From Paracoccus yibinensis (GTDB lineage: Bacteria; Pseudomonadota; Alphaproteobacteria; Rhodobacterales; Rhodobacteraceae), in NCBI RefSeq assembly GCF_030846195.1, contig NZ_JAVCWH010000002.1, positions 248,001 through 312,000 of the forward strand: DNA of 64,000 nucleotides, read 5' to 3'. How positions within the stretch are numbered: position 1 is the first letter of the stretch; each line of letters starts with the position of its first letter. The position numbers and the translations under genes were made by a program. The notes under the pieces are model-generated. The model saw only the letters and a list, made by a program, of their open reading frames with translations, had not been told where the DNA came from and ran no database searches. This document shows positions 34,610 through 44,301 of this stretch, piece by piece.

Positions 34610-35284
34610 ATGAAGCTTCGCGTCACCTCTCTCCTCGCCGCCACGGGCCTTGTGGCGCTTGGCGCCTGCGCCCCCACGACCGGCATGGACGGCATGGGCA
34701 CGGGCACCGGCATGAGCCGCACCCAGCAGGGCGCCCTGGCCGGGGCCGCCGTCGGCGCCGTCCTTGCGGGCACCCGCGACAGCGACCGCAACAACCAGGG
34801 CCGCGACGCCGCGCGCGGCGCGATCCTGGGCGGCATCGCCGGGGCCGTTGCGGGCAACATGCTCGACCGCCAGGCGCAGGCGCTGCAACAGTCGCTGTCG
34901 AACCCGAACATCCAGGTCATCAACCGCGGTTCCTACCTGCAGGTCGTGATGCCCGAGGGGATCCTGTTCGCCACCGGCTCGGCCGCCGTGTCGGGCGCCG
35001 CGCAGAACGACCTTTACGCCGTCGCGCGCAACCTGAACCAGTATCCCAACAGCCGGGTCGAGGTCGTCGGCCATACCGACAACACCGGCAGCGCCGCGCT
35101 GAACATGGACCTGTCGCAGCGCCGCGCGCAGTCGGTGACGGGCATCCTGGCCGCCGCCGGCGTCTCGCCCTCGCGCCTTGTGGCGACGGGTGCGGGCTTC
35201 AACCAGCCGGTCGCCTCGAACGACACCGCCGCAGGTCGCGCCCAGAACCGTCGCGTGGAAATCCTGATCCGCCCGACGAACTGA
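34610..35284 (+). CDS. OmpA-family outer-membrane lipoprotein (YiaD type)
   Basis: 224 residues. A lipoprotein signal peptide ends ATGLVALGAC (Cys about 22). A glycine-zipper segment follows (GALAGAAVGAVLAG, GAILGGIAGAVAGNML), then the peptidoglycan-binding OmpA C-terminal domain with LFATGSAAV, VVGHTDNTGS and NRRVEILI. It probably spans outer membrane and cell wall. The ATG at 34610 has AAAGGA upstream; ATG 34595 is less likely. Confidence 0.92.
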   Translation: MKLRVTSLLAATGLVALGACAPTTGMDGMGTGTGMSRTQQGALAGAAVGAVLAGTRDSDRNNQGRDAARGAILGGIAGAVAGNMLDRQAQALQQSLSNPNIQVINRGSYLQVVMPEGILFATGSAAVSGAAQNDLYAVARNLNQYPNSRVEVVGHTDNTGSAALNMDLSQRRAQSVTGILAAAGVSPSRLVATGAGFNQPVASNDTAAGRAQNRRVEILIRPTN

Positions 35285-35296
35285 CGAGCAACAGCG

Positions 35297-35327
35297 AAAC
35301 CCCCGCCGCTTGCGCGACGGGGGTTTT
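35297..35327 (+). terminator. Rho-independent terminator of the OmpA-type gene
   Basis: AAACCCCCG pairs with CGGGGGTTT, ending in TTTT, 13 bases past the stop. It also separates this gene from the convergent atp operon. Confidence 0.85.
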
Positions 35328-35371
35328 CCACTGTCCGATGGTTCCGCGGCCTGCGCCCGTCCGTTCGCGTG

Positions 35372-35932
35372 TCAGTTCAGACGGCGCGCCACGTCGTCGA
35401 TGGCTTCGTCGATCCCCGCAGACCGCTGACCTGCGCCGACCTGCTGCGCCAGAAGGCCAGAGGCTGCGGCGATCGCCGCCTGCACCGCGCGGTCGCGCAC
35501 GGCACGCACAGCGTCCGCTTCGGCACTGGCGATCTGATCCTCGGCGGCCTTCAGGCGGCGTTCGATCGAGGATTTCAGGTCGGCCTTGGCCTTCGCGGCC
35601 TGGGCCTCGGCCTCGCGCTTGGCATTGGCGACGATCTGGTCGGCCTGGCCCGCCACTTCGCGCTGACGGCGTTCATAGCTGGCATAGATTTCCTGCGCTT
35701 CCTCGCGAAGGCGCTTGGCCTCGTCCAGGTCGCGGCGGATGCCGGCGGCGCGGCTGTCCAGCAGCGCCCCGATCCGGGAAGGCACCTTGAAATAGAGCAG
35801 CACCCCGACGAAGACCAGGAACGAAATCAGGACGATGAAGTCCGTATTCCGCAGTGAGAAGAACGGACCCGTCGCGGCAAAGGCCGGCCCGGCGCTCAGC
35901 CCGGCGACGGCAATGACGGCAAGTTTCTTCAT
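35372..35932 (-). CDS. atpF: ATP synthase Fo subunit b AtpF
   Basis: 186 residues. N-terminal hydrophobic anchor (about 28-48, [17 protein letters not shown]) then a long coiled-coil stalk rich in Ala, Glu, Arg ([21 protein letters not shown]) that holds F1 to Fo. The first 20 residues resemble a cleavable leader (LSAGPAFAA). The ATG overlaps the stop of the b' gene (ATGA). Last gene of the Fo operon; the F1 genes are elsewhere. Confidence 0.95.
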   Translation of the reverse strand: MKKLAVIAVAGLSAGPAFAATGPFFSLRNTDFIVLISFLVFVGVLLYFKVPSRIGALLDSRAAGIRRDLDEAKRLREEAQEIYASYERRQREVAGQADQIVANAKREAEAQAAKAKADLKSSIERRLKAAEDQIASAEADAVRAVRDRAVQAAIAAASGLLAQQVGAGQRSAGIDEAIDDVARRLN

Positions 35933-36519
35933 TGCAAGGCCCCTTTCATGCGGCTGTCCATGGCCTGATCGACAGCGGCCTGATCGACCGTCCCGCCAAA
36001 GCTGCGCACCAGTTCGGCGGCGACGTCGCGGGCAACCTCGCGCGCATCGACATCGGCGGAATCGCGGATCTCGCGGATGCGCTTTTCCGATTCTGCGCTG
36101 CGCGCCGAAATCTCGGCATCGGCATGGGCGATTGCGGCATCCAGTTCCTTCTGGATTTCCGCACGGTTCGCGGCGACGATCTTGTTCGCCTCGGCCCGGG
36201 CGTCGGCAAGCGCCTTGTCATAGGCGGCCTCGGCTTCCTTGGCCTTCAGCTTGAATTCCTCGGCAGCCATCAGGTCGCCGGTCATGGCGCCCTGGCGGTC
36301 CGACAGGACGGCGCCGATGCGCGGCAGCGCGATCCTGGCGACGACCCAGTAAAGAACGACCATCGCGACGACCAGCCAGAAGATCTGGTTCGCAAAGGTC
36401 GAGAGATCCAACTGGGGCAGGCCCGTTGTCGTCTCGGTCTCTCCATGCGCGACGGACGAGGCCACGCTTTCGGTATGTTCGGCCGCGATGGTGACGGCCT
36501 CTTGCAACAGGCTGATCAT
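35929..36519 (-). CDS. atpG: ATP synthase Fo subunit b' AtpF'
   Basis: 196 residues. The membrane segment [28 protein letters not shown] (about 44-70) is followed by a coiled coil ([28 protein letters not shown]). Having two different b-type subunits, b and b', is typical of photosynthetic bacteria and alphaproteobacteria, where they form a heterodimeric stator. It precedes b with a 4-base overlap. Confidence 0.94.
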   Translation of the reverse strand: MISLLQEAVTIAAEHTESVASSVAHGETETTTGLPQLDLSTFANQIFWLVVAMVVLYWVVARIALPRIGAVLSDRQGAMTGDLMAAEEFKLKAKEAEAAYDKALADARAEANKIVAANRAEIQKELDAAIAHADAEISARSAESEKRIREIRDSADVDAREVARDVAAELVRSFGGTVDQAAVDQAMDSRMKGALQ

Positions 36520-36549
36520 GTCCTACCCCTTGGCCCTGACAGTCACGAA

Positions 36550-36573
36550 GGGGCGGGGCCGCAGCCCCACCCC
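36550..36573 (-). other. GC-rich hairpin between atpE and the b' gene
   Basis: GGGG-C-GGGGC and GCCCC-A-CCCC form a nine-pair stem with one C-A mismatch and a CGCA loop, 21 bases past atpE. No T run follows, so it may protect the abundant atpE mRNA rather than terminate. Confidence 0.5.
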
Positions 36574-36593
36574 GCCGCAAGGATGGCGCAGGA

Positions 36594-36830
36594 TCAGACC
36601 GCGAACATCAGCAGAAGCGCGACCAGGAACGAGAAGATCCCCAGGGCTTCGGCAAAGGCCATGCCGATGAACAGCGTGGCGGTCTGACCGGCGGCGGCCG
36701 ACGGATTGCGGAGCGCGCCCGACAGGAAGTTGCCGGCCACGTTGCCCACACCGATGGCCGCCCCGCCCATGCCGATGGCGGTCAGGCCGACGCCGATGTA
36801 CTGGCCCAGTTCTCCGATATTGCCTTCCAT
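36594..36830 (-). CDS. atpE: ATP synthase Fo subunit c AtpE
   Basis: 78 residues, two membrane helices. The first holds [27 protein letters not shown] with the glycine motif, and the conserved carboxylate is Glu in [21 protein letters not shown]. The loop RNPS(A) connects them. It forms the proton-driven c-ring. The sequence suggests a proton rather than sodium site. Confidence 0.97.
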   Translation of the reverse strand: MEGNIGELGQYIGVGLTAIGMGGAAIGVGNVAGNFLSGALRNPSAAAGQTATLFIGMAFAEALGIFSFLVALLLMFAV

Positions 36831-36888
36831 GATGATGCTCCTTGCGGTTGGAAGTGGTGGATTGGGTTGATGACCTGTGCGTCCGGCG

Positions 36889-37644
36889 TCAGTGCGACGG
36901 ATGCAGCGCGTCCTTCAGATAAACGCAGGTCAGGATGGTGAAGACGTAGGCCTGGATGAAGGCCACGAGGATTTCGAAGGCATACATGCCCACGACCGCG
37001 ATGATGGAAATCGGGGCCACGGCGGCGATCGCCGCGAAACCGGCAAAGACCTTGATCACGGCATGGCCGGCGATCATGTTGCCTGCAAGTCGGATGGAAT
37101 GGCTGACGGGGCGCACGAAATAGCTGATCACCTCGATCGCGGCCAGCACCGGGCGGATCGCCAGCGGGGCCGAGCGGACCCAGAACAGGTCCAGGAAATG
37201 CGCGCCGTTCTTCACGAAGCCGATGGTCGTCACCGTCAGGAACACCGCCAGCGCCAGCACGCCTGTGACCGCGATATGCGAGGTCACGGTGAAGGCCATG
37301 GGCAGAAGGCCCAGGAAGTTGGCGAAGACGATGAACATGAACAGCGTCATGATATAGGGGAAATACTTCAGCCCGTCCTTGCCCGCGATGTCGCCGACCA
37401 TCTTGTGCACCAGGCCATAGGCCAGTTCAGCGATCGACTGGGTGCGGGTCGGCACGATGCCGCGGCCGCGCGTGCCCAGCACCAGCAGCGCCAGCGTGGC
37501 CAGGATGATGGCGAACAGCCACAGCGTCACGTTGCTGGGCGTGTACCAGTGGACCGGGCCGTCGCCGAACAGCGGGCGGACGATGAACTGGTCCATCGGG
37601 TGGAAAGACAGGCCGGTTGCTTCGCCATGCGCTTCGGTCGCCAC
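36889..37644 (-). CDS. atpB: ATP synthase Fo subunit a AtpB
   Basis: 251 residues with five to six membrane helices. The essential Arg is in [20 protein letters not shown], and the NLLGLLP-like [10 protein letters not shown] motif and a C-terminal [17 protein letters not shown] helix are typical. It provides the proton half-channels facing the c-ring. The gene follows atpI by 2 bases, indicating tight operon structure. Confidence 0.97.
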   Translation of the reverse strand: MATEAHGEATGLSFHPMDQFIVRPLFGDGPVHWYTPSNVTLWLFAIILATLALLVLGTRGRGIVPTRTQSIAELAYGLVHKMVGDIAGKDGLKYFPYIMTLFMFIVFANFLGLLPMAFTVTSHIAVTGVLALAVFLTVTTIGFVKNGAHFLDLFWVRSAPLAIRPVLAAIEVISYFVRPVSHSIRLAGNMIAGHAVIKVFAGFAAIAAVAPISIIAVVGMYAFEILVAFIQAYVFTILTCVYLKDALHPSH

Positions 37645-37646
37645 GA

Positions 37647-37994
37647 TCAGTCCCTCTCGTCGGTGCCCGGCGGCTGGCCGGGTCTGCTGCCAAGTTCGGC
37701 CGCCGTGCGCATCATCACCTTGATGCCGGCCACGAAGCCGAGAAGTATGAACAGGATCAGCATGAGCGGCAGGGTGCCGAACACGTAATCCAACCCGTAT
37801 CCGATCCCGGCGCCCAGCATGATGCCCGCGACGATCTCGGTGACCATGCGCCAGGCGACATGCGCCTTGTCATAGCCCGCCATCGGCATGTTCGCCTCTG
37901 GCTTCTGGGTCAGGCGGGACAGCCGGTCTTCCAGGTCGCGCAAACGGGCGGCATCCGCTTCCCTGTCCGCGTCGCTCCGGGGGTCTTCGGCCAT
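37647..37994 (-). CDS. atpI: ATP synthase protein I AtpI
   Basis: 115 residues, first gene of the Fo operon. A charged N-terminus ([21 protein letters not shown]) is followed by two membrane helices, [21 protein letters not shown] and [20 protein letters not shown], which form the AtpI fold that assists c-ring assembly. It starts a transcript whose promoter lies in the AT-rich gap 37995-38193 shared with arsR. Confidence 0.9.
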   Translation of the reverse strand: MAEDPRSDADREADAARLRDLEDRLSRLTQKPEANMPMAGYDKAHVAWRMVTEIVAGIMLGAGIGYGLDYVFGTLPLMLILFILLGFVAGIKVMMRTAAELGSRPGQPPGTDERD

Positions 37995-38193
37995 CTGTCA
38001 TGCCCCGTTCCTTGTTGCGGCGCTGTCTAGGGGGGATCGCTGCCCGAGTCAAGCAAGTGACTTTCCGAACCAATTAACTGAAATACAATGACTTTCTTGA
38101 AAACGAACATTCAGCGCCCGGGCCATCAATCCGTCCTCGATCACAGATCATTCAACCGCGCAGTTGACCATTCCCGCCTTTCCGCGTCATGAG

Positions 38194-38547
38194 ATGAGCA
38201 TGGACACCCCCTCGCCCGACCGGCTGGACCTGATCTTCGCGGCCCTTGCCGATCCCACGCGGCGGCGGGTGCTGTCGATGCTGCTGGAGGACGACATGGC
38301 CGTCAGCGACGTCGCGGCCCCCTTCGACATGAGCCTTGCCGCGATTTCCAAGCATCTGTCGGTCCTTGCGGCGGCGGGCCTGATCCGGCAGGAACGCCGG
38401 GGCCGGATCACCTGGTGCAAGCTGGACCCCGAAGGGATGCGCGCGGCCTCCGTCTGGATGGGGGGCTTCGGGCAGTTCGACCCGGTGGACCTGGACGATT
38501 TCGAACGCTTTCTGGAAGCCGAGATGCAAAGCTGGACCCGCGAATGA
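38194..38547 (+). CDS. ArsR-family transcriptional regulator
   Basis: 117 residues. The winged helix-turn-helix is shown by LIFAALADPTRRRVLSMLL, DMSLAAISKHLSVLAAAGLI (recognition helix) and RRGRITWCKLDPEGM. It lacks the paired CVC metal ligands of ArsR/SmtB. The C-terminal WMGGFGQFDPVDLDDFERFL resembles the SdpR-like subgroup. Start ATG at 38194 or 38200, no clear ribosome site; TTG 38164 is possible. Coupled (ATGA) to psuK, so it probably controls pseudouridine use. Confidence 0.88.
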   Translation: MSMDTPSPDRLDLIFAALADPTRRRVLSMLLEDDMAVSDVAAPFDMSLAAISKHLSVLAAAGLIRQERRGRITWCKLDPEGMRAASVWMGGFGQFDPVDLDDFERFLEAEMQSWTRE

Positions 38548-39422
38548 CCAAGCCCGACATCCTGTGCATCGGCGCGATGCTGTGGGACGTGATCGGCCGT
38601 GCGCCGCGCCGCATGGCGCCGGGCGCCGACGTGCCGGGCCGCATCCGCCATATCCCGGGCGGGGTGGCGCTGAACGTCGCGGTGGCGCTTGCCCGCTGGG
38701 GGTTGCGCCCCGCCGTCCTGTCCGCCGTCGGCCGCGACCCGGAAGGCGCAGCCCTGGTGGCCGAGGCGGAACGGATGGGCGTCATCACCGACCACCTGGC
38801 CCGCGACACCGGCCTGCCCACCGACACCTATATGGGCATCGAGGACAGCGAGGGGCTGATCGCCGCCATCGCCGATGTCCACAGCCTGGAAGACGCGGGG
38901 ACCGCGATCCTGGCTGCCCTGGACGGGGCCTTGGCCGGCTGGACCGCGCCGGTCGTCCTGGACGGCAACCTGACCGAGGATCTGCTGGCAGCCATTGCCC
39001 GCGACCCGCGCCTGATGCGCGCGGACCTGCGCGTGGTCCCCGCCAGCCCCGGCAAGGCCGAACGGCTGGAGCCGCTGATCGCCGCCCGGCGCGGCTGCTT
39101 CTATCTGAACCGGCTCGAGGCCGAGATCCTGGCCGGTCGCGCCTGCCCCGACGCCGCGACCGCCGCGCAGGCCGTGGTGGCGCGGGGCGCCGCGCGCGTG
39201 CTGGTCACCGACGGCCCCCGCCCGGTGGCCGAAGCCATGGCGGGCGCCCCTGCCCTGACCTATGCCCCGCCCGCCGTGACCGTCGCGCGCGTGACCGGGG
39301 CGGGCGACTGCTTCCTGGCGGCGCATCTGGCTGCCGAACTGGCGGGCCAGCCACGCGACGCCGCCCTGCGCCAGGCTGCCGAGGCTGCGGCCGCCCATGT
39401 CTCTGGAAAGGACGTTCCATGA
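38544..39422 (+). CDS. psuK: pseudouridine kinase PsuK (PfkB family)
   Basis: 292 residues, ribokinase fold: DILCIGAMLWDVIGRA at the N-terminus, PGGVALNVAVALARWGL near 32, and VTGAGDCFLAAHLAAELA near 250. Phosphorylation of pseudouridine to its 5'-phosphate is inferred from its position before psuG and after the regulator. Start overlaps the arsR stop (ATGA), stop overlaps the next small ORF. Confidence 0.9.
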   Translation: MTKPDILCIGAMLWDVIGRAPRRMAPGADVPGRIRHIPGGVALNVAVALARWGLRPAVLSAVGRDPEGAALVAEAERMGVITDHLARDTGLPTDTYMGIEDSEGLIAAIADVHSLEDAGTAILAALDGALAGWTAPVVLDGNLTEDLLAAIARDPRLMRADLRVVPASPGKAERLEPLIAARRGCFYLNRLEAEILAGRACPDAATAAQAVVARGAARVLVTDGPRPVAEAMAGAPALTYAPPAVTVARVTGAGDCFLAAHLAAELAGQPRDAALRQAAEAAAAHVSGKDVP

Positions 39423-39538
39423 ACAGCGCCACCCTGGCCGATCCGGTCCGCCCGGCGGCACGCCGGGCAGCCCCCGCCCGCCCCCACGGCGGGGGCCGCC
39501 CTTCGCTCTTGAACGCACCGAAAGGCCTTGTCCCATGA
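39419..39538 (+). CDS. 39-residue ORF coupled to psuK and psuG
   Basis: The ATG at 39419 overlaps the psuK stop (ATGA) and is preceded by AAAGGA; its TGA overlaps the psuG ATG (ATGA again). The peptide MNSATLADPVRPAARRAAPA continues Arg/Pro/Gly-rich and has no known family. It contains a GCCCCC/GGGGGC hairpin at 39480-39496. It may be a translated linker that keeps ribosomes moving from psuK to psuG, rather than a functional protein. Confidence 0.45.
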   Translation: MNSATLADPVRPAARRAAPARPHGGGRPSLLNAPKGLVP

Positions 39539-40449
39539 CCGCCCCCCTCACCTTCTCGCCCGAAGTCCGGGACGCCCTGTCCGAGGGGCGCCCGGTCGTT
39601 GCGCTGGAATCGACGATCATCACCCACGGGATGCCCTATCCGCAGAACCTGAAGATGGCGCGGCAGGTGGAACAGGTGATCCGCGACAACGGGGCGGTGC
39701 CTGCCACCATCGCCGTGATGGGCGGCCAGATCCATGTCGGCCTGACCCATGACGCGCTGGAAGCCCTGGCGCAGACGCCATCCGACCAGGCCATGAAGCT
39801 GTCGCGCGCCGATCTGGCGGTCTGCCTGGCAAATGGCCGCACCGGCGCGACCACCGTCGCCGCCACCATGATCTGCGCGCATCTGGCGGGCATCCGGGTC
39901 TTTGCGACCGGCGGCATCGGCGGCGTGCATCGCGGGGCGGAGACCAGCTTCGACATCTCGGCCGATCTTCAGGAACTGGCGCAGACCCCGGTGACGGTCG
40001 TGGCCGCCGGGGCCAAGGCGATCCTGGATCTGTCCAAGACCTGGGAAGTGCTGGAAACCCTGGGCGTGCCCGTCATCGCCTTCGGTCAGGACGAACTGCC
40101 CGCCTTCTGGTCGCGCAACAGCGGCATCAAGGCGCCCCTGCGCATGGACAGCGCCGACCAGATCGCCGAAGCCGCCGCCATGCGCGCCCGCCTGGGCCTG
40201 AAGGGCGGTCAACTGGTCGCCAACCCGATCCCGCCCGAGGCCGAGATCACCGCCGACGTGATCGGCCCCTTCATCGAACAGGCCCTGTCCGAAGCCGAGA
40301 CCCGGCGCATCGCCGCCAAGGAGGTCACGCCCTTCCTGTTGCAGCGCATCTTCGAACTGACCGAAGGCCGCTCGCTGGAGTCGAATATCGAACTGGTCCT
40401 GAACAACGCCCGCCTTGCGGCGCAAATCGCCATCGCGATGACCCGTTGA
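39535..40449 (+). CDS. psuG: pseudouridine-5'-phosphate glycosidase PsuG
   Basis: 304 residues, the IndA/PsuG family. It splits pseudouridine 5'-phosphate to uracil and ribose 5-phosphate. Signatures include ALESTIITHGMPYPQNLKMA, GQIHVGLTHDALEALA, RTGATTVAATMICAHLAGI and ATGGIGGVHRGAETSFDIS. The Lys in MKLSRADL is in the expected catalytic place. Last gene of the arsR-psuK-psuG operon. Confidence 0.96.
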   Translation: MTAPLTFSPEVRDALSEGRPVVALESTIITHGMPYPQNLKMARQVEQVIRDNGAVPATIAVMGGQIHVGLTHDALEALAQTPSDQAMKLSRADLAVCLANGRTGATTVAATMICAHLAGIRVFATGGIGGVHRGAETSFDISADLQELAQTPVTVVAAGAKAILDLSKTWEVLETLGVPVIAFGQDELPAFWSRNSGIKAPLRMDSADQIAEAAAMRARLGLKGGQLVANPIPPEAEITADVIGPFIEQALSEAETRRIAAKEVTPFLLQRIFELTEGRSLESNIELVLNNARLAAQIAIAMTR

Positions 40450-40484
40450 CCCCGGCGGCCCTCCTGCCGTAAGGCTGGGCGCGT

Positions 40485-40567
40485 GCGCGGCTGGCGGAAT
40501 TGGTAGACGCAGTTGGTTTAGGTCCAACCGCTTCGGCGTGGGGGTTCGAGTCCCTCGCCGCGCACCA
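40485..40567 (+). tRNA. tRNA-Leu (TAG anticodon)
   Basis: 83-base class II tRNA with encoded CCA. The acceptor GCGCGGC pairs with GCCGCGC, the anticodon stem GTTGG/CCAAC encloses TTTAGGT with TAG at 40519-40521, and the long variable arm is CGCTTCGGCG. It starts 35 bases after psuG. Confidence 0.95.
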
Positions 40568-40616
40568 GAATGGCGACGGACCACGACACGCTTGCGCTGC
40601 GGCCCGTTCCAGACCC

Positions 40617-40997
40617 TTAGCCGCAGTCCAGCGTCACCTCGACCGGGTTCGGCACCAGATCCAGCATCGCGCCGCTGCTGGCATCGACGCCCGCACCGAT
40701 GATCCCGCCGACGAAGACGTTTCCGGCCATGGCCGCGCTTCCGCCGGGCGCGACCTTGTTGGTCACGCGGATCTGCTGATGCGTGCAGCCTTGCTTGGTG
40801 ACCAGGACGTTAAGTTCGGACTTGCGCGGCACCTTGAAGGTGCAGGGCGTGTTGTTGCAGGTCTGCCCGTCGCTCATCTTCACCTGGGCACCGGAAGGTG
40901 TGGAATTCACCACCAGCGTGTCGTTCGATCCACGGGTAATCGTTGCGCATCCCGCAACCGACAGGATGGCGCAGGCAAGAAAGATCGGCTTGAACAT
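40617..40997 (-). CDS. small lipoprotein, PEGA-like
   Basis: 126 residues. Signal peptide with lipobox ILSVAGC (Cys about 17). The core LVVNSTPSGAQVKMSDGQTC resembles PEGA-type surface repeats, and NNTPCTFKVPRKS and an Ala/Gly-rich hydrophobic stretch GNVFVGGIIGAGVDA follow. ATG 40997 is used, with AGGAA upstream; a GTG at 41009 is possible. Function unknown; likely outer-membrane associated. Confidence 0.8.
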   Translation of the reverse strand: MFKPIFLACAILSVAGCATITRGSNDTLVVNSTPSGAQVKMSDGQTCNNTPCTFKVPRKSELNVLVTKQGCTHQQIRVTNKVAPGGSAAMAGNVFVGGIIGAGVDASSGAMLDLVPNPVEVTLDCG

Positions 40998-41151
40998 CAC
41001 GTTCCTCACAATGAAAGTGATCGCTCACTCGCACGAAGGCCATGATCGCTCAAGAACTGCATTATTCTGATTTTAAATGACATTTTTATCTTTCTTTAAC
41101 TTCCGTCTGCAATGGTGGCTTGTGGCGGGAACACCTGTTCACCTTGACTTT

Positions 41152-41165
41152 TGACCGCCCGGTCA
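41152..41165. promoter_or_regulatory. inverted repeat TGACCG-CC-CGGTCA before fdhA
   Basis: A 6-bp perfect inverted repeat lies 46 bases upstream of fdhA in the 214-base divergent gap. It has the look of a dimeric regulator site (for instance of a TetR-type protein). No FNR box was found in the gap. Confidence 0.35.
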
Positions 41166-41211
41166 GCAAACTCGGCTCGTACCTATCTATCGACAGGCAG
41201 CAGGAGGGGTT

Positions 41212-44200
41212 ATGAACATCGACCTTTCGCGCCGCGGCTTCTTGAGGCTGGCGGGTGCGGGGGTTGCGGCGACGTCGCTGGGGGCCATGGGCTTCGGCGA
41301 GGCCGAGGCGGCGGAACAGGCGCATGTGCGCGCCTTCAAGCTGGCCACGACCACGGAAACGCGCAACACCTGCCCCTATTGCTCGGTCGCCTGCGGGATC
41401 ATCATGTATTCCAAGGGTGACGTGAAGGCGGGTGAGACCGCCGAACTGATCCACATCGAGGGCGACGCGGACCACCCGACGAACCGCGGGACGCTGTGCC
41501 CCAAGGGCGCCGCGCTCAAGGACTTCGTCAAGGCCCCGACGCGCCTGACCAAGCCGCGCTATCGCGCAGCGGGCGCCAGCGAATTCCAGGACATCACCTG
41601 GGACGAGGCCCTGGACAAGATCGCCCGCGCGATGAAGGACGACCGCGACGCCAACTTCATCCAGACGAACGAGGCGGGCGTGCCCGTCAACCGCTGGACG
41701 ACGACCGGCTTCCTGGCGGCATCGGCAACCACAAACGAAACCGCATGGCTGACCTACAAGACGGTCCGGTCCATGGGGATCGTCGGATTCGATAACCAGG
41801 CGCGCGTCTGACACGGCCCCACGGTGTCCAGTTTGGGCCCGACATTTGGCCGTGGAGCGATGACCAACTCCTGGACCGACATCAAGAACACCGACCTTGT
41901 CATCGTCATGGGCGGCAACGCCGCGGAAGCGCATCCCTGCGGCTTCAAATGGGTGACCGAGGCCAAGGCCCATCGCGGCGCCAAGCTGATCGTGGTCGAT
42001 CCGCGCTATAACCGCACGGCCTCCGTGTCGGACTATTATGCGCCGATCCGTCCGGGCAGCGACATCGTGTTCCTGATGGGCATGATCCGCTGGATGATCG
42101 AGAACGACAAGGTCCAGTGGGAATACGTCCGCAACTATACCAACGCCTCTTTCCTGGTGAAGGACGAGTTCGGCTGGTCCGACGGGCTTTTCACCGGCTA
42201 TGACGAGGAAAAGCGCGACTACGACAAGTCGTCCTGGGACTACAAGATGGGCGAGGACGGCTTCGTCCAGACCGACCCGACGCTTCAGGATCCGCGCTGC
42301 GTCTGGAACCTGCTGAAGGCCCATGTGGACGCCTATACGCCCGAATTCGTGGAACGCATCTGCGGCACGCCCAAGGACAAGTTCCTGCACATCGCCGAGA
42401 TGATCGGCGAATGCTCGTCGCCGACCAAGACCATGACCTCGATGTATGCGCTTGGCTGGACGCAGCATTCCAAGGGCGCGCAGAACATCCGCGGCATGGC
42501 GATGCTGCAGCTGATCCTGGGCAACATCGGCGTCCGGGGCGGCGGCATGAACGCGCTGCGCGGGCATTCCAACATCCAGGGCCTGACCGACATCGGGCTG
42601 ATGTCGAACCTGATCCCGGGATACCTGAACATCCCGACGGAAAAGGAAGCGGACTGGGCGACCTACATGTCCACCCGCGGCTTCAAGCCGATCGTGCCGG
42701 GGCAGATCAGCTATTGGCAGAACTATTCCAAGTTCATGGTCAGCTTCATGAAGGCCATGTGGGGCGATGCCGCGACGGCCGAAAACGACTGGGCCTATCA
42801 CTATCTGCCGAAGCTCGACGTGCCCGCCTATGACGGGATGCGCATGTTCGAGCTGATGAACCACGGCAAGGTGAACCTGTATTTCTGCCAAGGCTTCAAC
42901 CCGATCCTGTCCTTCCCCAACCGCGGCAAGATGACCGAGGCGTTTTCCAAGCTGAAGATGCTGGTGGTCATGGACCCGCTGACCACGGAAACCTCGCATT
43001 TCTGGCAGAACCACGGGATCCACAACGACGTGGACACGGCGGCGATCCAGACCGAGGTGCTGGAACTGCCCACCACCTGCTTTGCCGAGGACGAGGGCGC
43101 CCTGGTGAACTCGGGGCGGTGGCTGCAATGGCACTGGGCGGGGGCGACTCCTCCGGGCGAGGCCAAGCACGATACCTGGATCATGGCGCAGATCTTCCTG
43201 CGGGTGAAAAAGCTCTATCAGGACGAAGGCGGGGTCTTCCCCGACCCCATCCTGAACCTGACCTGGGATTATGCCGACCCGAACGAGCCGATGCCGGACG
43301 AGCTTGCGCGCGAGATGAACGGCCGCGCGCTGGCGACTGTCTATGACCCCAAGGACCCGACCAAGGTCCTGGCCGAGGCCGGCCAGCAACTGTCCAGCTT
43401 CGGTCATTACCGCGACGACGGATCGACCATGGGCGGCTGCTGGATCTATGCCGGCAGTTGGACGAAGGACGGCAACATGATGGCGCGGCGGGACAATACC
43501 GACCCCGACGACACCGGCATGTTCCAGAACTGGGCGTTCTCGTGGCCTGCGAACCGGCGGATCCTTTACAACGCGGCCTCCTGCGATCCGCAGGGCAAGC
43601 CGTGGGATCCGTCGCGCAAGATCATCGAGTGGACGGGCGAGAAGTGGGAAGGCTATGACGTGCCCGACATGCCGGTCACGGCCAAGCCGGGCGAAACCCT
43701 TCCCTTCATCATGAACCCGGAAGGCGCGTCGCGCCTGTTCAGCCGGGGCATGATGCGGGACGGTCCCTTCCCCACCCACATGGAACCGTTCGAGGCGCCC
43801 ATCGCCAACGTGTTCAACCCCAGGATGCGGGGCAACCCGGTGGCGCGGGTCTTCGAAAGCACTGCCGACCAGTTCGCCGCCATCGGGGATCCCGAGTTCC
43901 CGTTCGTGGCGACCTCCTATCGCCTGACCGAGCATTTCCATTACTGGACCAAGCACAACCCGGTAAACGCCGCGTTGCAGCCCGAGTTCTTCGTGGAGAT
44001 CAGCGAGGAACTGGCGGCCGAGCGCGGCATCGAGCGCGGCGGACGGGTGCGCGTCTGGTCCAAGCGGGGCGAGGTCTGGGCCAAGGCCGTGGTGACCAAG
44101 CGGCTGCGGCCGATGCAGATCGACGGCAAGACCGTCCATGTGATTGGCATTCCGCTGCACTGGGGCTTTGTGGGGGCGGCGAAGAAGGGCTTCGGGCCGA

Positions 44201-44301
44201 ACAGCCTGACGTCCCAGGTTGGCGACGCCAATGTGGAAACGCCTGAATTCAAGGCCTTCATGGTCAATATTGAACCTTCGGCAGAGGAGCCGGTGGCATG
44301 A
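41212..44301 (+). CDS. fdhA: formate dehydrogenase-N/O type alpha subunit, selenoprotein
   Basis: 1029 residues if the in-frame TGA at 41809-41811 is read as selenocysteine (residue 200). A twin-arginine signal [10 protein letters not shown] is followed by a 4Fe-4S site [10 protein letters not shown], then [26 protein letters not shown]. This is the conserved active-site context of FdnG/FdoG molybdenum enzymes, which oxidise formate to CO2 in the periplasm. The later frame is intact through the bis-MGD domains ([19 protein letters not shown]-like [16 protein letters not shown]). The SECIS follows the UGA directly. Its stop overlaps fdhB. Confidence 0.95.
41809..41854 (+). promoter_or_regulatory. 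SECIS element with UGA selenocysteine codon in fdhA
   Basis: Directly after TGA (41809-41811) CACGGCC (41812-41818) pairs with GGCCGTG (41848-41854), and an upper stem TGTC/GACA encloses CAGTTTGG. The apical AGTTT loop is close to the E. coli fdnG and fdhF elements that bind SelB. Confidence 0.9.

Noticed and set aside
41809..41811. fdhA as a pseudogene split by a stop codon
   Set aside because: The stop is UGA in the exact Sec context of FdnG, is followed by a SECIS, and selA, selB and tRNA-Sec are in the same operon.
41086..44160. 1024-codon open frame antisense to fdhA
   Set aside because: It mirrors a real high-GC gene, is His/Arg/Gly-rich without domains, and fdhA has full family motifs.
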